A stretch of 64,000 bases of DNA from Zunongwangia sp. HGR-M22 (GCF_027594425.1 NZ_CP115159.1:1-64000), one strand, 5' to 3'. Numbered from the stretch's first letter, positions 30,131 through 39,482 are shown. A program made the numbers and translations. Notes: a model not told the origin generated them from the letters alone.

Positions 30131-33079
30131 ATGCGATTATTTTCTATAAAAAAGTTTCTACTCAGCTCTATCATTTTCTGCGGAATTCAACTGAATTCTT
30201 ATGCACAGGAACAACCTGAATTTTTAGAATATACCAATAGTAAATGGGTAGATTCGGTTATGGAACAGTTAACTCCCAATCAGCGGATTGCCCAGCTTAT
30301 CATGGTAGCCGCCTATTCTAATCGAGATTCGAAACATAAAGAAGAAATTTTAAAACTGGTTAAAGAACAGAAGATCGGCGGACTAATTTTCTTCCAAGGA
30401 ACGGCAAAAAAGCAGGTGAAGTTAATGAACGATTATCAATTAGTTTCTGAAGTTCCGCTTTTAGGAGCTATCGATGCTGAATGGGGATTGGGCATGCGTT
30501 TGGATAATACAATTAGCTTTCCGTATCAAATGGCTTTGGGTGCAATTCAGGATGATACGTTATTGTATAAAATGGGAGAAGAAGTAGCACGGCAGGTAAA
30601 ACGTACAGGTTTACACATGAATTTTGCTCCGGTAGTCGATGTTAATAACAATCCCAACAACCCGGTGATCAATTACCGAAGCTTTGGTGAAAATAAAGAA
30701 AAAGTAGCTGAAAAAGGAATTGCTTATATGAAAGGGATGCAGGACCAAAAAATCTTAACCACTGCCAAGCATTTTCCGGGACATGGCGATACTGATACCG
30801 ATTCGCATAAAGCTCTACCGCAAATAAATCATCCTTTTACAAGATTGGATACGTTAGAAATGTATCCTTTTAAAGAGTTAATCGATGCTGGGATTGGTGG
30901 CGTCATGGTGGCGCACTTAAATATTCCGGCGCTGGATAGTAGCGGAGTGCCTTCAACTTTATCTAAGAAGATTATTAGCGGAATCTTAAAAGAAAAACTC
31001 GGTTTTAAAGGTTTGATCGTAACCGATGCTATGAACATGAAAGGCGTAACTACCGGAAATGAACCCGGCGTTGTCGATAAAAAAGCCATTATTGCCGGCA
31101 ACGATTTATTAGAATTTACTGAAGATGTTCCCAAAGCTATTGCTGAAGTTCGAAAAGCGATACATCAGGGAATTATTTCTCAAAACGATATTGATGAAAA
31201 ATGCCGAAAAGTGCTTGCAGTAAAACAATGGGTTGGTTTAAATAAATACGAGCCATTAAAAACTGCGAATATCGATAAAGAACTGAATAACTCGTACGCC
31301 AATTATCTTCAGCAGAAATTGGTTGAAAAATCGCTAACGGTGTTGAAGAATGATAAGGAAATGATTCCACTTCGCAGGTTAGATACTTTAAAAATCGCAA
31401 GTATTTCAATAGGAGCAGCAAAGCAAACCGAATTTCAGAAAAGTTTAGGCTGGTATACCAAAATCGATCATTTTCAGCTAAAAAATAACGCAACTGCCAG
31501 TCAGATTTCCGCAGTAAAAAAGAAATTAAAGAATTATAACGTGGTTATTGCAGGACTTCATGATCATAGTCGGTTTCCAAGAAATGTAATTCGATATTCC
31601 GATCAGGTTTTAAAATTTATTGCTGAAATTGCCCAAAAAGAAAATACTATTTTTAGTGTTTTCAAAAATCCATATTCGTTAAATAAGATCAATAAAATTG
31701 AAGAAGCTTCCGTTTTAATTGAAGCCTATCAAGATTCAGAATTAACGCAACAAAAGACAGCACAACTAATTTTTGGCGGATTTAAAGCTGATGGGCAACT
31801 GCCGGTAAGTGTGGGTGAAAAATTTAAAGCCGGTGAGGGTTTAAAAACTTCAGAAAAAATCAGATTTTCATACACCACACCGGAAGATGCCGGTATGATT
31901 GCAGATTTTCTTCAGCATAAGATCGATTCTTTAATGCAACAGGCAATGGATGCGAAGGCGATTCCCGGGGGTGTGGTTTTAGTGGCTAAAGATGAAAAAA
32001 TTGTTTTTCAAAAAGCTTATGGATTACATAAATATAGCGATACGGTAAAAGTAAAATTATCAGATTTATATGATCTGGCTTCAGTAACTAAAATTTCTTC
32101 TGCTTTACCGGCATTAATGAAATTGCACGACCAAGGGAAATTTAGTTTAGAAAATGGGATCGATGATTATCTGCCTTACTTTAAAAATTCGAATAAGGAA
32201 GGTATCTCTTTTCGGCAAATCTTAGCTCATCAGGCAAGATTCAAACCCTGGATTGCTTATTGGCAAAATACGCTACGGAAGAATGGAAGCTATAAATGGA
32301 ATACGTTTAAAAAGGATTCTTCAGCACGATTTCCGATAAAAGTTAGTGATGATATGTGGTTGCATCGTAATTACAAAAAGAAAATTTATAAAGCCATTAA
32401 AAAGTCGCCTCTAGAGGAAAAAGCTGAATATAAATATTCTGGGCTTGCTTTTTATTTGCTTCCGCAGATCGTGAAAAATTTGAGTAATGAAGATTATAGA
32501 ACGTATTTAAACAAAAATTTTTATTCGAAATTAGGAGCCACCACGTTAGGATATCGACCAATGGAAGAATTTGAAATTTCAAGAATTGTTCCTACAGAAA
32601 ATGATTTCAATTTTAGACATGAAGCTATCCAGGGGAGTGTTCACGATGAAGGTGCTATTATGATGGGAGGAGTTTCTGCCAACGCCGGATTATTTTCGAA
32701 TGCAAATGATCTAGCAAAACTAATGCAGATGTATCTTAATATGGGAAAATATGGGGGAGAGCGATATATTGAAGAATCTACTTTTAAAGAATGGACAAAA
32801 ACGCAATTTCCAAAGAATAATAACCGTCGTGCGATCGCTTTCGATAAGCCAAATTTAGAATATACGGGGCCGGGAAATAATACTGCTAAAGATGCCAGTA
32901 CGGCTAGTTTTGGGCATACGGGCTTTACCGGGACAATGGTTTGGGTAGATCCTTCTCAAAATCTACTTTTTGTATTTCTATCAAATCGAGTTTTACCTAG
33001 CCGCGAAAACCGCAGATTATATACTTTAAATACGCGTACGCAAATACAACAAGTGCTATATGATGCTATAATTGATTAG
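30131..33079 (+). CDS. NagZ-type GH3 beta-N-acetylglucosaminidase fused to a serine-beta-lactamase-fold (AmiE-like) domain
   Basis: A 982-residue secreted protein with signal peptide (ending SYAQE). The GH3 part (about 35-580) has the NagZ-specific His/Asp loop KHFPGHGDTDTDSHKALP (about 213-230) and the nucleophile in GLIVTDAMNMKG (about D299). The C-terminal part (about 600-982) is a class C beta-lactamase fold with S651-V-T-K654, a YSG tyrosine motif near 770 and GHTGFTG near 930. In Bacillus subtilis NagZ and the beta-lactamase-fold amidase AmiE are neighbouring proteins acting in sequence on muropeptides; here they appear as one polypeptide. Beta-lactamase or esterase activity is the alternative for the second domain. 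Confidence 0.92.
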   Translation: MRLFSIKKFLLSSIIFCGIQLNSYAQEQPEFLEYTNSKWVDSVMEQLTPNQRIAQLIMVAAYSNRDSKHKEEILKLVKEQKIGGLIFFQGTAKKQVKLMNDYQLVSEVPLLGAIDAEWGLGMRLDNTISFPYQMALGAIQDDTLLYKMGEEVARQVKRTGLHMNFAPVVDVNNNPNNPVINYRSFGENKEKVAEKGIAYMKGMQDQKILTTAKHFPGHGDTDTDSHKALPQINHPFTRLDTLEMYPFKELIDAGIGGVMVAHLNIPALDSSGVPSTLSKKIISGILKEKLGFKGLIVTDAMNMKGVTTGNEPGVVDKKAIIAGNDLLEFTEDVPKAIAEVRKAIHQGIISQNDIDEKCRKVLAVKQWVGLNKYEPLKTANIDKELNNSYANYLQQKLVEKSLTVLKNDKEMIPLRRLDTLKIASISIGAAKQTEFQKSLGWYTKIDHFQLKNNATASQISAVKKKLKNYNVVIAGLHDHSRFPRNVIRYSDQVLKFIAEIAQKENTIFSVFKNPYSLNKINKIEEASVLIEAYQDSELTQQKTAQLIFGGFKADGQLPVSVGEKFKAGEGLKTSEKIRFSYTTPEDAGMIADFLQHKIDSLMQQAMDAKAIPGGVVLVAKDEKIVFQKAYGLHKYSDTVKVKLSDLYDLASVTKISSALPALMKLHDQGKFSLENGIDDYLPYFKNSNKEGISFRQILAHQARFKPWIAYWQNTLRKNGSYKWNTFKKDSSARFPIKVSDDMWLHRNYKKKIYKAIKKSPLEEKAEYKYSGLAFYLLPQIVKNLSNEDYRTYLNKNFYSKLGATTLGYRPMEEFEISRIVPTENDFNFRHEAIQGSVHDEGAIMMGGVSANAGLFSNANDLAKLMQMYLNMGKYGGERYIEESTFKEWTKTQFPKNNNRRAIAFDKPNLEYTGPGNNTAKDASTASFGHTGFTGTMVWVDPSQNLLFVFLSNRVLPSRENRRLYTLNTRTQIQQVLYDAIID

Positions 33080-33129
33080 ATTATTTTTAAAGAATTCTTT
33101 TAGTAATTAGGTAATTAGGAGTAAAAATA

Positions 33130-33137
33130 TATATTTG
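33130..33137 (+). promoter_or_regulatory. Candidate -7 promoter box for the TonB receptor gene
   Basis: TATATTTG matches TAnnTTTG and lies 30 bases upstream of the ATG at 33167. No TTG was found 20 bases further upstream, so support is partial. Confidence 0.4.
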
Positions 33138-33166
33138 TTATTGATCTTCAATTTAAAAGAATTTGA

Positions 33167-35602
33167 ATGAACAAACTACCACACTACCTATCTCTTACGC
33201 TTGTCTTATTTATATCTAACCGTTTATTTTCTCAGCACGAAGTTAGGGGTTATTTGATAGACGGAAATAAAGAACCTATAAGTTTTGCTAATGTTATTTT
33301 AATGAATGCTGAAGATTCTACCACTGTAGTTAAAGGGGTTGTTTCTGAAGATGATGGACGTTTTTCTATCAAAGAAATTTCTGATAACACCTATCTTCTT
33401 AAAGTTAGTTTTTTAGGTTATGCTGAATACTTGAAGCAGATCGAAGTTACTGGCGATACCAATCTCGGTAAAATTATAATGCAAGAATCTAGTGACGATC
33501 TAGGTGAAGTTACCGTAACTGCCAGAAAGCCCAAAATTGAAAGGAAAATAGACCGAATTTCTTTTAATGTAGAAAATTCATCACTTTCCGGTTTAACCAC
33601 TTATGATATTTTAAAACGAACGCCTGGAGTAATTGTTAGTCAGGGACAATTATTGGTGAAAAACAGGCCAGCTACCGTTTACATAAATGACAGGAAAGTT
33701 TATTTAACAACCTCAGAGTTAGAACAACTTTTATCGGGTTTAAGCGGTGAGAGTGTAAAATCTGTTGAGGTAATTACAACGCCACCAGCCAAATATGATG
33801 CCGAAGGTGGTGGTGCTATTTTGAATATTGTAATGTCTAAAAACCCTTCGATTGGTTATAAGGGAAGTTTAAATGCTTCTAATACCATTGCTGTTGTTCC
33901 CAAATATAACATTGGTACGAGCCAATATTACAAGAGTAATAATGTAAATGCGTTTGCCAGTTATAACTTCAACGCAAAAAATATATATAAAAATGATGAA
34001 AGTAATGTCACTTATTTTGAACCGAACGGTACTGAAAATTCCACTTGGTTAGGCGATTTTGAGCGTGATACTAAAGACTATGGGCATAGCTTAAATACGA
34101 TCTTAGATTTTGCGCTTTCAGAAAAAAGTAAATTGAGCTTAAGCGCCAATTTGTTATTTACGCCAAAAAATGATTCCGATCTAAACGGAAGAACAGATAT
34201 TTACGATCCTTCAGATAATTTAAATTCTTTATTTACAACCGATAGCCGATTAGAAAATGAATCTAAAAATCTATTATTCAATGCAGATTATTCCACGAGT
34301 TTAGGCGACAACGGCGCAGCATTATCGGCACAGGCAAATTATATTCGGTATGACGATGATCAGGATCAGGATCTAAGCACAACTTATTTTGACGGTAATG
34401 GGGACGAAATTAGAAATAATATGATTTTCACTCAGGCCTTTCAAAATACAGATATTTATACCGGGCAGGTAGATATTACGGCAAACATGGGAAATCTGCC
34501 TATAGAAACCGGATTAAAATATTCTGGAATAACTTCGAATAGTGGATTAGATTTTTATAATGGTGCTGAAAATGTTTTTAATACAGAATTATCTGATGCT
34601 TTAGATTACGAAGAAAATATCTATGCCGCTTATTTTAGTACTTCTAAAGATTTGGAAAAATGGAGTTTTAAGGCTGGTTTACGCGGGGAGTACACTGATA
34701 TTGCAGGGATTTCTGAACAAAACGGACTTGTAAACGACCAGGATTATTTTCAGTTATTTCCAACTTTTTATGCAATGCGGAGTTTGGGAGAAGAAAATTC
34801 GATTAGCCTGGAATATAACCGCAGAATCGAGCGTCCAAGATTTCAAAGTTTAAATCCATTTCAATATTACATAAACGAAAATAATGTAAAAGAAGGAAAT
34901 CCATCCTTAGTACCAGGAATTTCAAATAAGATCAATTTTAATTATTCTTATAAAAGCTTTTTATTCTTCGATTTATATTGGGATCGCGTAGATAATTCAC
35001 CTTCAGTTTTGGCATTTCAGGATAACCAAAATCAAATTTTAAGGACTTTAAACGATAATTTAGATTATACTCAGCAATTCAGCTTAGATATCACTTACGC
35101 CAATTACATAACCAACTGGTACTATCTTTACGGATACGTTTCAGCATTTTATATGGAGAATCAGTTTTATGCACTAGAAAGCACTGCTGAAACTTCCAAG
35201 ATCGACACTTTTAGTACTTTTTTAAACATAGCGAACTATTTCTATTTTGGTAGTGATGGTAATTTCAGCGGAAATATAAACACGTATTTTCTTCCTAATA
35301 TCCTGGCGGGATCTTACAAATACGAAGATCCTCAGTTTGGTTTAGATATCGGTTTGCGAAAAAGTTTTATGAACAAGAAAATTTCAGTGGCTATAAATGC
35401 TGAAGATCTTTTTAGAACCATGAATATCCCATTACAAAGTCAGTATTTAAATCAAGATAACGGATTTTATGCAATTTCTGAAACTAGAAAAGTTACCTTC
35501 AGTGTACGTTACAACTTCGGAAATTTCAGATTAAATGATAACAGCCGCGCGATTAATGCAGATGAAGAAACCAGACTTAAGGAAAGAAATGTTTTAGATT
35601 AG
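33167..35602 (+). CDS. TonB-dependent receptor / outer-membrane beta-barrel family protein
   Basis: An 811-residue outer-membrane protein with signal peptide, carboxypeptidase-regulatory-like domain (EVRGYLIDGNKEPISFANVI), a plug-like region (ILKRTPGVIVSQGQLLVKNRPATVYINDRKV is shortened here to its core TPGVIV and VYINDRK) and an outer-membrane beta-barrel of the PF14905 type. The final segment FSVRYNFGNF precedes a charged tail. These proteins are common in Bacteroidota and their ligands are mostly unknown. It follows the NagZ fusion gene by 87 bases but has its own candidate promoter box. Confidence 0.88.
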   Translation: MNKLPHYLSLTLVLFISNRLFSQHEVRGYLIDGNKEPISFANVILMNAEDSTTVVKGVVSEDDGRFSIKEISDNTYLLKVSFLGYAEYLKQIEVTGDTNLGKIIMQESSDDLGEVTVTARKPKIERKIDRISFNVENSSLSGLTTYDILKRTPGVIVSQGQLLVKNRPATVYINDRKVYLTTSELEQLLSGLSGESVKSVEVITTPPAKYDAEGGGAILNIVMSKNPSIGYKGSLNASNTIAVVPKYNIGTSQYYKSNNVNAFASYNFNAKNIYKNDESNVTYFEPNGTENSTWLGDFERDTKDYGHSLNTILDFALSEKSKLSLSANLLFTPKNDSDLNGRTDIYDPSDNLNSLFTTDSRLENESKNLLFNADYSTSLGDNGAALSAQANYIRYDDDQDQDLSTTYFDGNGDEIRNNMIFTQAFQNTDIYTGQVDITANMGNLPIETGLKYSGITSNSGLDFYNGAENVFNTELSDALDYEENIYAAYFSTSKDLEKWSFKAGLRGEYTDIAGISEQNGLVNDQDYFQLFPTFYAMRSLGEENSISLEYNRRIERPRFQSLNPFQYYINENNVKEGNPSLVPGISNKINFNYSYKSFLFFDLYWDRVDNSPSVLAFQDNQNQILRTLNDNLDYTQQFSLDITYANYITNWYYLYGYVSAFYMENQFYALESTAETSKIDTFSTFLNIANYFYFGSDGNFSGNINTYFLPNILAGSYKYEDPQFGLDIGLRKSFMNKKISVAINAEDLFRTMNIPLQSQYLNQDNGFYAISETRKVTFSVRYNFGNFRLNDNSRAINADEETRLKERNVLD

Positions 35603-35791
35603 TTTTTTTAGTGCAAGATCATTAAAAATCACTGCTGAAATTATCGATTTTTGACTATTGTTTTTCTGAAGTAATCGCTGTAAAAATTACGATCTAGGTT
35701 CCTTAATAGAAAAAAATCTTTCGGTGATAGTCTTTAAACGCTTGAAAAAAAGGTAGTTTAATTGAATTTTAAATACTTCAATCTTATTTAC

Positions 35792-35799
35792 TAATTTTG
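35792..35799 (+). promoter_or_regulatory. Candidate -7 promoter box for dusB
   Basis: TAATTTTG matches TAnnTTTG, 22 bases upstream of the GTG start at 35822. The expected upstream TTG at 20-base spacing is not present. Confidence 0.4.
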
Positions 35800-35821
35800 C
35801 ACTTTCTAAAAATAAAAGACT

Positions 35822-36814
35822 GTGGCGAAAATAGGAGATATAGATGTAGGAGAGTTTCCATTGTTGTTAGCACCAATGGAAGATGTGAGTGATCCACCTT
35901 TTAGAGCCTTGTGTAAAGAAGAGGGGGCTGATGTCGTGTATACCGAATTTATCTCTTCTGAAGGCTTAATACGCGATGCCGCCAAAAGCACCATGAAGCT
36001 AGATATTTACGAGAAAGAGCGGCCTGTTGGTATTCAGATTTTTGGTGCGAATCTAGAGAGCATGCTACAATCGGTTGAGATTGTAGAAAAATCGGGCCCA
36101 GATATTATAGATATTAATTTTGGATGCCCGGTAAAGAAAGTGGTATCTAAGGGTGCCGGTGCCGGGATTTTAAAAGATGTAGATCTAATGGTTTCCCTAA
36201 CCGAAGCTATGGTTAAGCATACCAATTTGCCTGTAACGGTTAAGACGCGTTTAGGTTGGGATCACGATTCGATTAAAATTCTAGAAGTAGCAGAACGTTT
36301 ACAAGATGTTGGCTGTAAAGCAATTTCTATCCACGGTCGTACCAGAGCACAAATGTATAAAGGTGAAGCCGATTGGAAACCGATTGCTGAGGTTAAGAAT
36401 AATCCGCGTATGCATATTCCGGTTTTTGGAAATGGAGATGTTGATACTCCTGAAAGAGCTATGGAAATGCGCGATAAATATGGCTTAGATGGGGCGATGA
36501 TTGGTAGGGCAAGCATTGGTTATCCATGGTTTTTTAGAGAAGTAAAGCATTATTTTAAAACCGGAGAACATTTAGCGCCACCAACATTGCAGGAGCGTGT
36601 AGAAGCTGCGAGAAGACACCTACAGATGTCTATAGATTGGAAAGGAGAGAAGCTTGGTGTTTTTGAAACTAGAAGGCATTATACTAACTATTTTAAGGGA
36701 ATTCCTCATTTTAAGGAATATCGTATGAAAATGGTTACCAGCGATGACTCTGTTGATGTTTTTAAAGCTTTTGATGAAGTAGAGAGAGATTTTGCGGGCT
36801 ACGAGTTTGGCTAG
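35822..36814 (+). CDS. dusB: tRNA-dihydrouridine synthase B
   Basis: A 330-residue FMN-dependent TIM-barrel enzyme. It begins at a GTG (35822), chosen because the conserved N-terminus KIGDIDVGEFPLLLAPMEDV follows directly and no ATG is available upstream. Key motifs are APMEDVSDPPFR, the catalytic cysteine in NFGCPVKKV, and VKTRLGWD. Dus enzymes reduce uridine to dihydrouridine in the tRNA D-loop. It stands alone between unrelated genes. The assignment to DusB rather than another Dus type follows the usual Bacteroidota annotation. Confidence 0.94.
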   Translation: MAKIGDIDVGEFPLLLAPMEDVSDPPFRALCKEEGADVVYTEFISSEGLIRDAAKSTMKLDIYEKERPVGIQIFGANLESMLQSVEIVEKSGPDIIDINFGCPVKKVVSKGAGAGILKDVDLMVSLTEAMVKHTNLPVTVKTRLGWDHDSIKILEVAERLQDVGCKAISIHGRTRAQMYKGEADWKPIAEVKNNPRMHIPVFGNGDVDTPERAMEMRDKYGLDGAMIGRASIGYPWFFREVKHYFKTGEHLAPPTLQERVEAARRHLQMSIDWKGEKLGVFETRRHYTNYFKGIPHFKEYRMKMVTSDDSVDVFKAFDEVERDFAGYEFG

Positions 36815-36969
36815 TAATAAAAAATTAGATCTCCACTGATAGATTAGAATGTAGAGAATAAAAGATAGACTAGGGAAGATTAATATTGTATAATTTACTG
36901 GTCTTTTTTGTTAAAAGCTGAAAGCGGTGGTTTTTCTTCTAAATGTTAACCGTAAGCTTATATTATTAA

Positions 36970-38166
36970 CTATTCCGCTAGTGCTTTTTTGCTTCTACTC
37001 GCAGCCAAAAAAGAAGCAAATAATCCTAAAATTCCTATCGTAAGAATAACTGTTAAAATATTACTAATCTCGATACTTACAGGGTAAGGAAGGCTTGGAG
37101 TGATCATTACCAAATCAAATTGCATTTGCAGGTAGATAAGAATAAGAGAAAACAAAAGTCCGATTCCACCACCAATAGTGCACATCAACATGCCTTGCGT
37201 AAAGAAGATATTCTTTATTTGTTTAGGAGTTGCACCCAAACTTTGCAGTGTTTTTATATTATTTTTTTTATCTAAGATCACCATGATAATCGATCCCACA
37301 ACGTTGAAAAGCGCGATAATTAGGACGAGGGTGAAAATTAAATAAACCGCCAAATTCTCGGTATTCAGCATTTTATAGAGTACTTCATTTAATTGAGCAC
37401 GAGTCTTAATTTCAACATTATCGCCAAAAAACTTCAGAATATTCTCTTTTAGAATTTCTTCATCAGCTTCCGCAGACATTTTAATTTCTATGGCACTATA
37501 TGTATTTTCATCTAAGTTTAGGAGACTTTGGGCAAAACTAATATTAGAAAAAACGTATTTTCCGTTGAGGTCTGAATTGATATTGTAGATCCCACTTACG
37601 ATAACATTTTTTTGGTTGAATGCATCAGTAGGATTGGTAACTTGTCCTTTCCCCGGTTTGGGAACTATCAATCGCATTAAGTGATTATAATTAAATATTC
37701 CGGGATTTAATTTTCTGGAAATATCTGCGCCAATCACCACCTGAGGCTCGGAAGAAGTAAACCAAGTACCATCTACCGAACTATCGATTTGTGTGACCTG
37801 TTGGTAACGCTCATCCACACCTTTTATAAATGCCCAGGCTGTCTTTTCCTGATATTCTAAAATAACCCGCTCTTCAATTGTTTTTGTATAATTGGCTATA
37901 CCTTCAATTTTATTAAAATCTGCTTCTTTTGTTTTAGAAAAAGCAATCGTTTTTCCTTTTTTTGGAATAACTTTTAAGTCAGGATCAAATTCATTAGAGA
38001 AAGCAAGACTAAATTCCCGTAAGCCAGAAAATCCAGATAAAACAATAAATAGAGAAAAAGCACCAGCAAAAACACCAATAGCTGCAATAATGGTGATTAT
38101 ATTAATTGCATTATTGCTGCTTTTAGAAAACAGGTAACGCTTGGCGATGTATAAAGGGAATCTCAA
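36970..38166 (-). CDS. FtsX-like ABC transporter permease (LolC/LolE type)
   Basis: A 398-residue inner-membrane protein with an N-terminal helix (AINIITIIAAIGVFAGAFSL), a large periplasmic domain (about 50-270), and three C-terminal helices typical of MacB/FtsX permeases, including LQSLGATPKQIKNIFFTQG. Proteins of this type work in lipoprotein release or other ATP-driven envelope processes. The ATPase partner is not in the window. It lies 2 bases after rbfA in the same direction, so the two are cotranscribed. Confidence 0.9.
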   Translation of the reverse strand: MRFPLYIAKRYLFSKSSNNAINIITIIAAIGVFAGAFSLFIVLSGFSGLREFSLAFSNEFDPDLKVIPKKGKTIAFSKTKEADFNKIEGIANYTKTIEERVILEYQEKTAWAFIKGVDERYQQVTQIDSSVDGTWFTSSEPQVVIGADISRKLNPGIFNYNHLMRLIVPKPGKGQVTNPTDAFNQKNVIVSGIYNINSDLNGKYVFSNISFAQSLLNLDENTYSAIEIKMSAEADEEILKENILKFFGDNVEIKTRAQLNEVLYKMLNTENLAVYLIFTLVLIIALFNVVGSIIMVILDKKNNIKTLQSLGATPKQIKNIFFTQGMLMCTIGGGIGLLFSLILIYLQMQFDLVMITPSLPYPVSIEISNILTVILTIGILGLFASFLAASRSKKALAE

Positions 38167-38168
38167 GT

Positions 38169-38561
38169 TTACGACTTTTTCCTACGCTCCAAAAGATCTG
38201 GATTGTTAATTGGGTCTTCCTTGCCTTGTAGTGATTTATCTATATTTTCAATATATTCTAAAGAGTCGTCTATAAAAAAGCTCAAATCTGGCATTTTGCG
38301 TAACTGATTTTTGGTACGCATCGCCATCTCATGCTTTATCTTATACTTTACTTCGTTTAATTCTTTTAAAATCTCCTCGGCATGTTTTTGCGGAAAAACA
38401 CTAAGGTATGCTTTGGCTATACTAAGATCTGTTGTTACTTTAACTTTAGAAACAGAAATTAAAATTCCATTAATTCCGGCATCTCTTAAAAAATTATTTA
38501 CAATTTCGGCCAGATCCTTTTGCAGTACGCCTCCTATTTTTTTCTGTCTATTTGTTTCCAT
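38169..38561 (-). CDS. rbfA: Ribosome-binding factor A
   Basis: A 130-residue protein of the RbfA KH-like family (opening METNRQKKIGGVLQKDLAEI, then KVKVTTDLSIAKAYLSVFP and a C-terminal MRKMPDLSFFIDDSLEY-like stretch, read here as LRKMPDLSFFIDDSLEY). It assists maturation of the 30S subunit, particularly under cold conditions. The length is normal. It is upstream of and nearly overlapping the permease gene. Confidence 0.95.
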   Translation of the reverse strand: METNRQKKIGGVLQKDLAEIVNNFLRDAGINGILISVSKVKVTTDLSIAKAYLSVFPQKHAEEILKELNEVKYKIKHEMAMRTKNQLRKMPDLSFFIDDSLEYIENIDKSLQGKEDPINNPDLLERRKKS

Positions 38562-38761
38562 GTTGCAAAAATAGTACTTTAAACTTAGCTGTAGATTTAT
38601 TGAAGATAAGAATAATTATTTTAGTTGAATCTTTGCTCGATAATTGAGATTGCATGTGCTTATGGATGTCTCAGTATAAAAAGTAATTTATTAATTAAAT
38701 TCCTCATTGAGTTGCTCTTAGTAAACTTACTGAAATTAGGATGGATTTTAAATAATTTATA

Positions 38762-39163
38762 ATGAAAAAGATTGAACATATAGGTATTGCCGTTAGTGAT
38801 CTAGAAGCGGCCAATAAAACTTATGAAGCTTTAATGGGAAAGCAAAATTATAAAACTGAAGCGGTTTTAGCTGAGGGCGTAAATACTTCGTTTTTTGAAA
38901 TAGGAGAAAGTAAGATCGAATTATTAGCAGCAACTTCAGCCGATAGTGCGATTGCAAAATCTATTTTGAAAAGAGGGGAAGGCATGCATCATATCGCTTT
39001 TGCGGTAGATGATATCCAATCTGAGATACTTAGGCTAAAAAATAAAGGTTTTCGACTTTTAAATGAAGAACCGAAAAAGGGCGCGGATAATAAGTTGATA
39101 GCCTTTATACATCCCAAAGATGCCAACGGAGTTTTAATCGAGCTTTGCCAAGAAATAGAGTAA
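38762..39163 (+). CDS. mce: Methylmalonyl-CoA epimerase
   Basis: A 133-residue single-domain vicinal-oxygen-chelate protein opening MKKIEHIGIAVSDLEAANK, with metal ligands plausible at His6, in GMHHIAFAVDD and at the C-terminal Glu in VLIELCQE. It interconverts (S)- and (R)-methylmalonyl-CoA in propionate and branched-chain metabolism. It is a stand-alone core gene just upstream of the tRNA that marks the start of the accessory region. Confidence 0.93.
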   Translation: MKKIEHIGIAVSDLEAANKTYEALMGKQNYKTEAVLAEGVNTSFFEIGESKIELLAATSADSAIAKSILKRGEGMHHIAFAVDDIQSEILRLKNKGFRLLNEEPKKGADNKLIAFIHPKDANGVLIELCQEIE

Positions 39164-39230
39164 ATTTTTAAAGGAAGTGCTTTATCTTCAAAGGATTGAA
39201 TGTTAGGTATCCACTAATTTAAAAAAATGT

Positions 39231-39261
39231 TTGGCACATAACAGAGATTTATCTAAATTTG
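39231..39261 (+). promoter_or_regulatory. Promoter of the tRNA gene
   Basis: TTG at 39231-39233 and TAAATTTG at 39254-39261 are separated by exactly 20 bases, matching the Bacteroidota consensus. The tRNA begins 27 bases further on. Confidence 0.75.
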
Positions 39262-39287
39262 CGCACCCATAAGTAAAATTATGGACT

Positions 39288-39364
39288 GGTCCTATAGCTC
39301 AGCTGGTTAGAGCACTTGACTCATAATCAAGGGGTCCCTGGTTCGAGCCCAGGTGGGACCACCA
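39288..39364 (+). tRNA. tRNA with anticodon CAU, probably tRNA-Ile2
   Basis: All arms fold: 7-bp acceptor (GGTCCTA/TGGGACC, one G-U), 4-bp D stem (GCTC/GAGC), 5-bp anticodon stem (CTTGA/TCAAG) with loop CTCATAA (anticodon CAT at 39322-39324), 5-bp T stem (CCTGG/CCAGG) and an encoded CCA. CAU tRNAs can be initiator or elongator Met or lysidine-modified Ile2. The first pair is Watson-Crick, which argues against initiator. Pairs C4-G69 and C5-G68 match the determinants known for E. coli TilS recognition, so Ile2 is favoured over elongator Met. The accessory region begins directly behind it. Confidence 0.95.
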
Positions 39365-39375
39365 GTAAAATCAAG

Positions 39376-39408
39376 GCTTCAGCGCATTCTATGTTCTGAA
39401 GCTTTTTT
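39376..39408 (+). terminator. tRNA terminator
   Basis: Arms GCTTCAG (39376-39382) and CTGAAGC (39396-39402) are followed by six Ts, 12 bases after the tRNA CCA end. Confidence 0.85.
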
Positions 39409-39430
39409 ATTTGCACGCAATTTGCACGCA
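39409..39430 (+). repeat. Tandem 11-base repeat
   Basis: ATTTGCACGCA occurs twice back to back (39409-39419 and 39420-39430), immediately after the tRNA terminator. Its position suggests an attachment or recombinase-arm sequence, but that is inference. Confidence 0.6.
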
Positions 39431-39446
39431 GATTGAATATAAATAA

Positions 39447-39482
39447 AATTTGATATTAAAACAAGGTATTTAATATCAAATT
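39447..39482. repeat. 14-base perfect inverted repeat
   Basis: AATTTGATATTAAA (39447-39460) and its exact complement TTTAATATCAAATT (39469-39482) are separated by 8 bases. It lies between the tRNA and the first island gene and could be a protein-binding site or hairpin. Confidence 0.7.
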
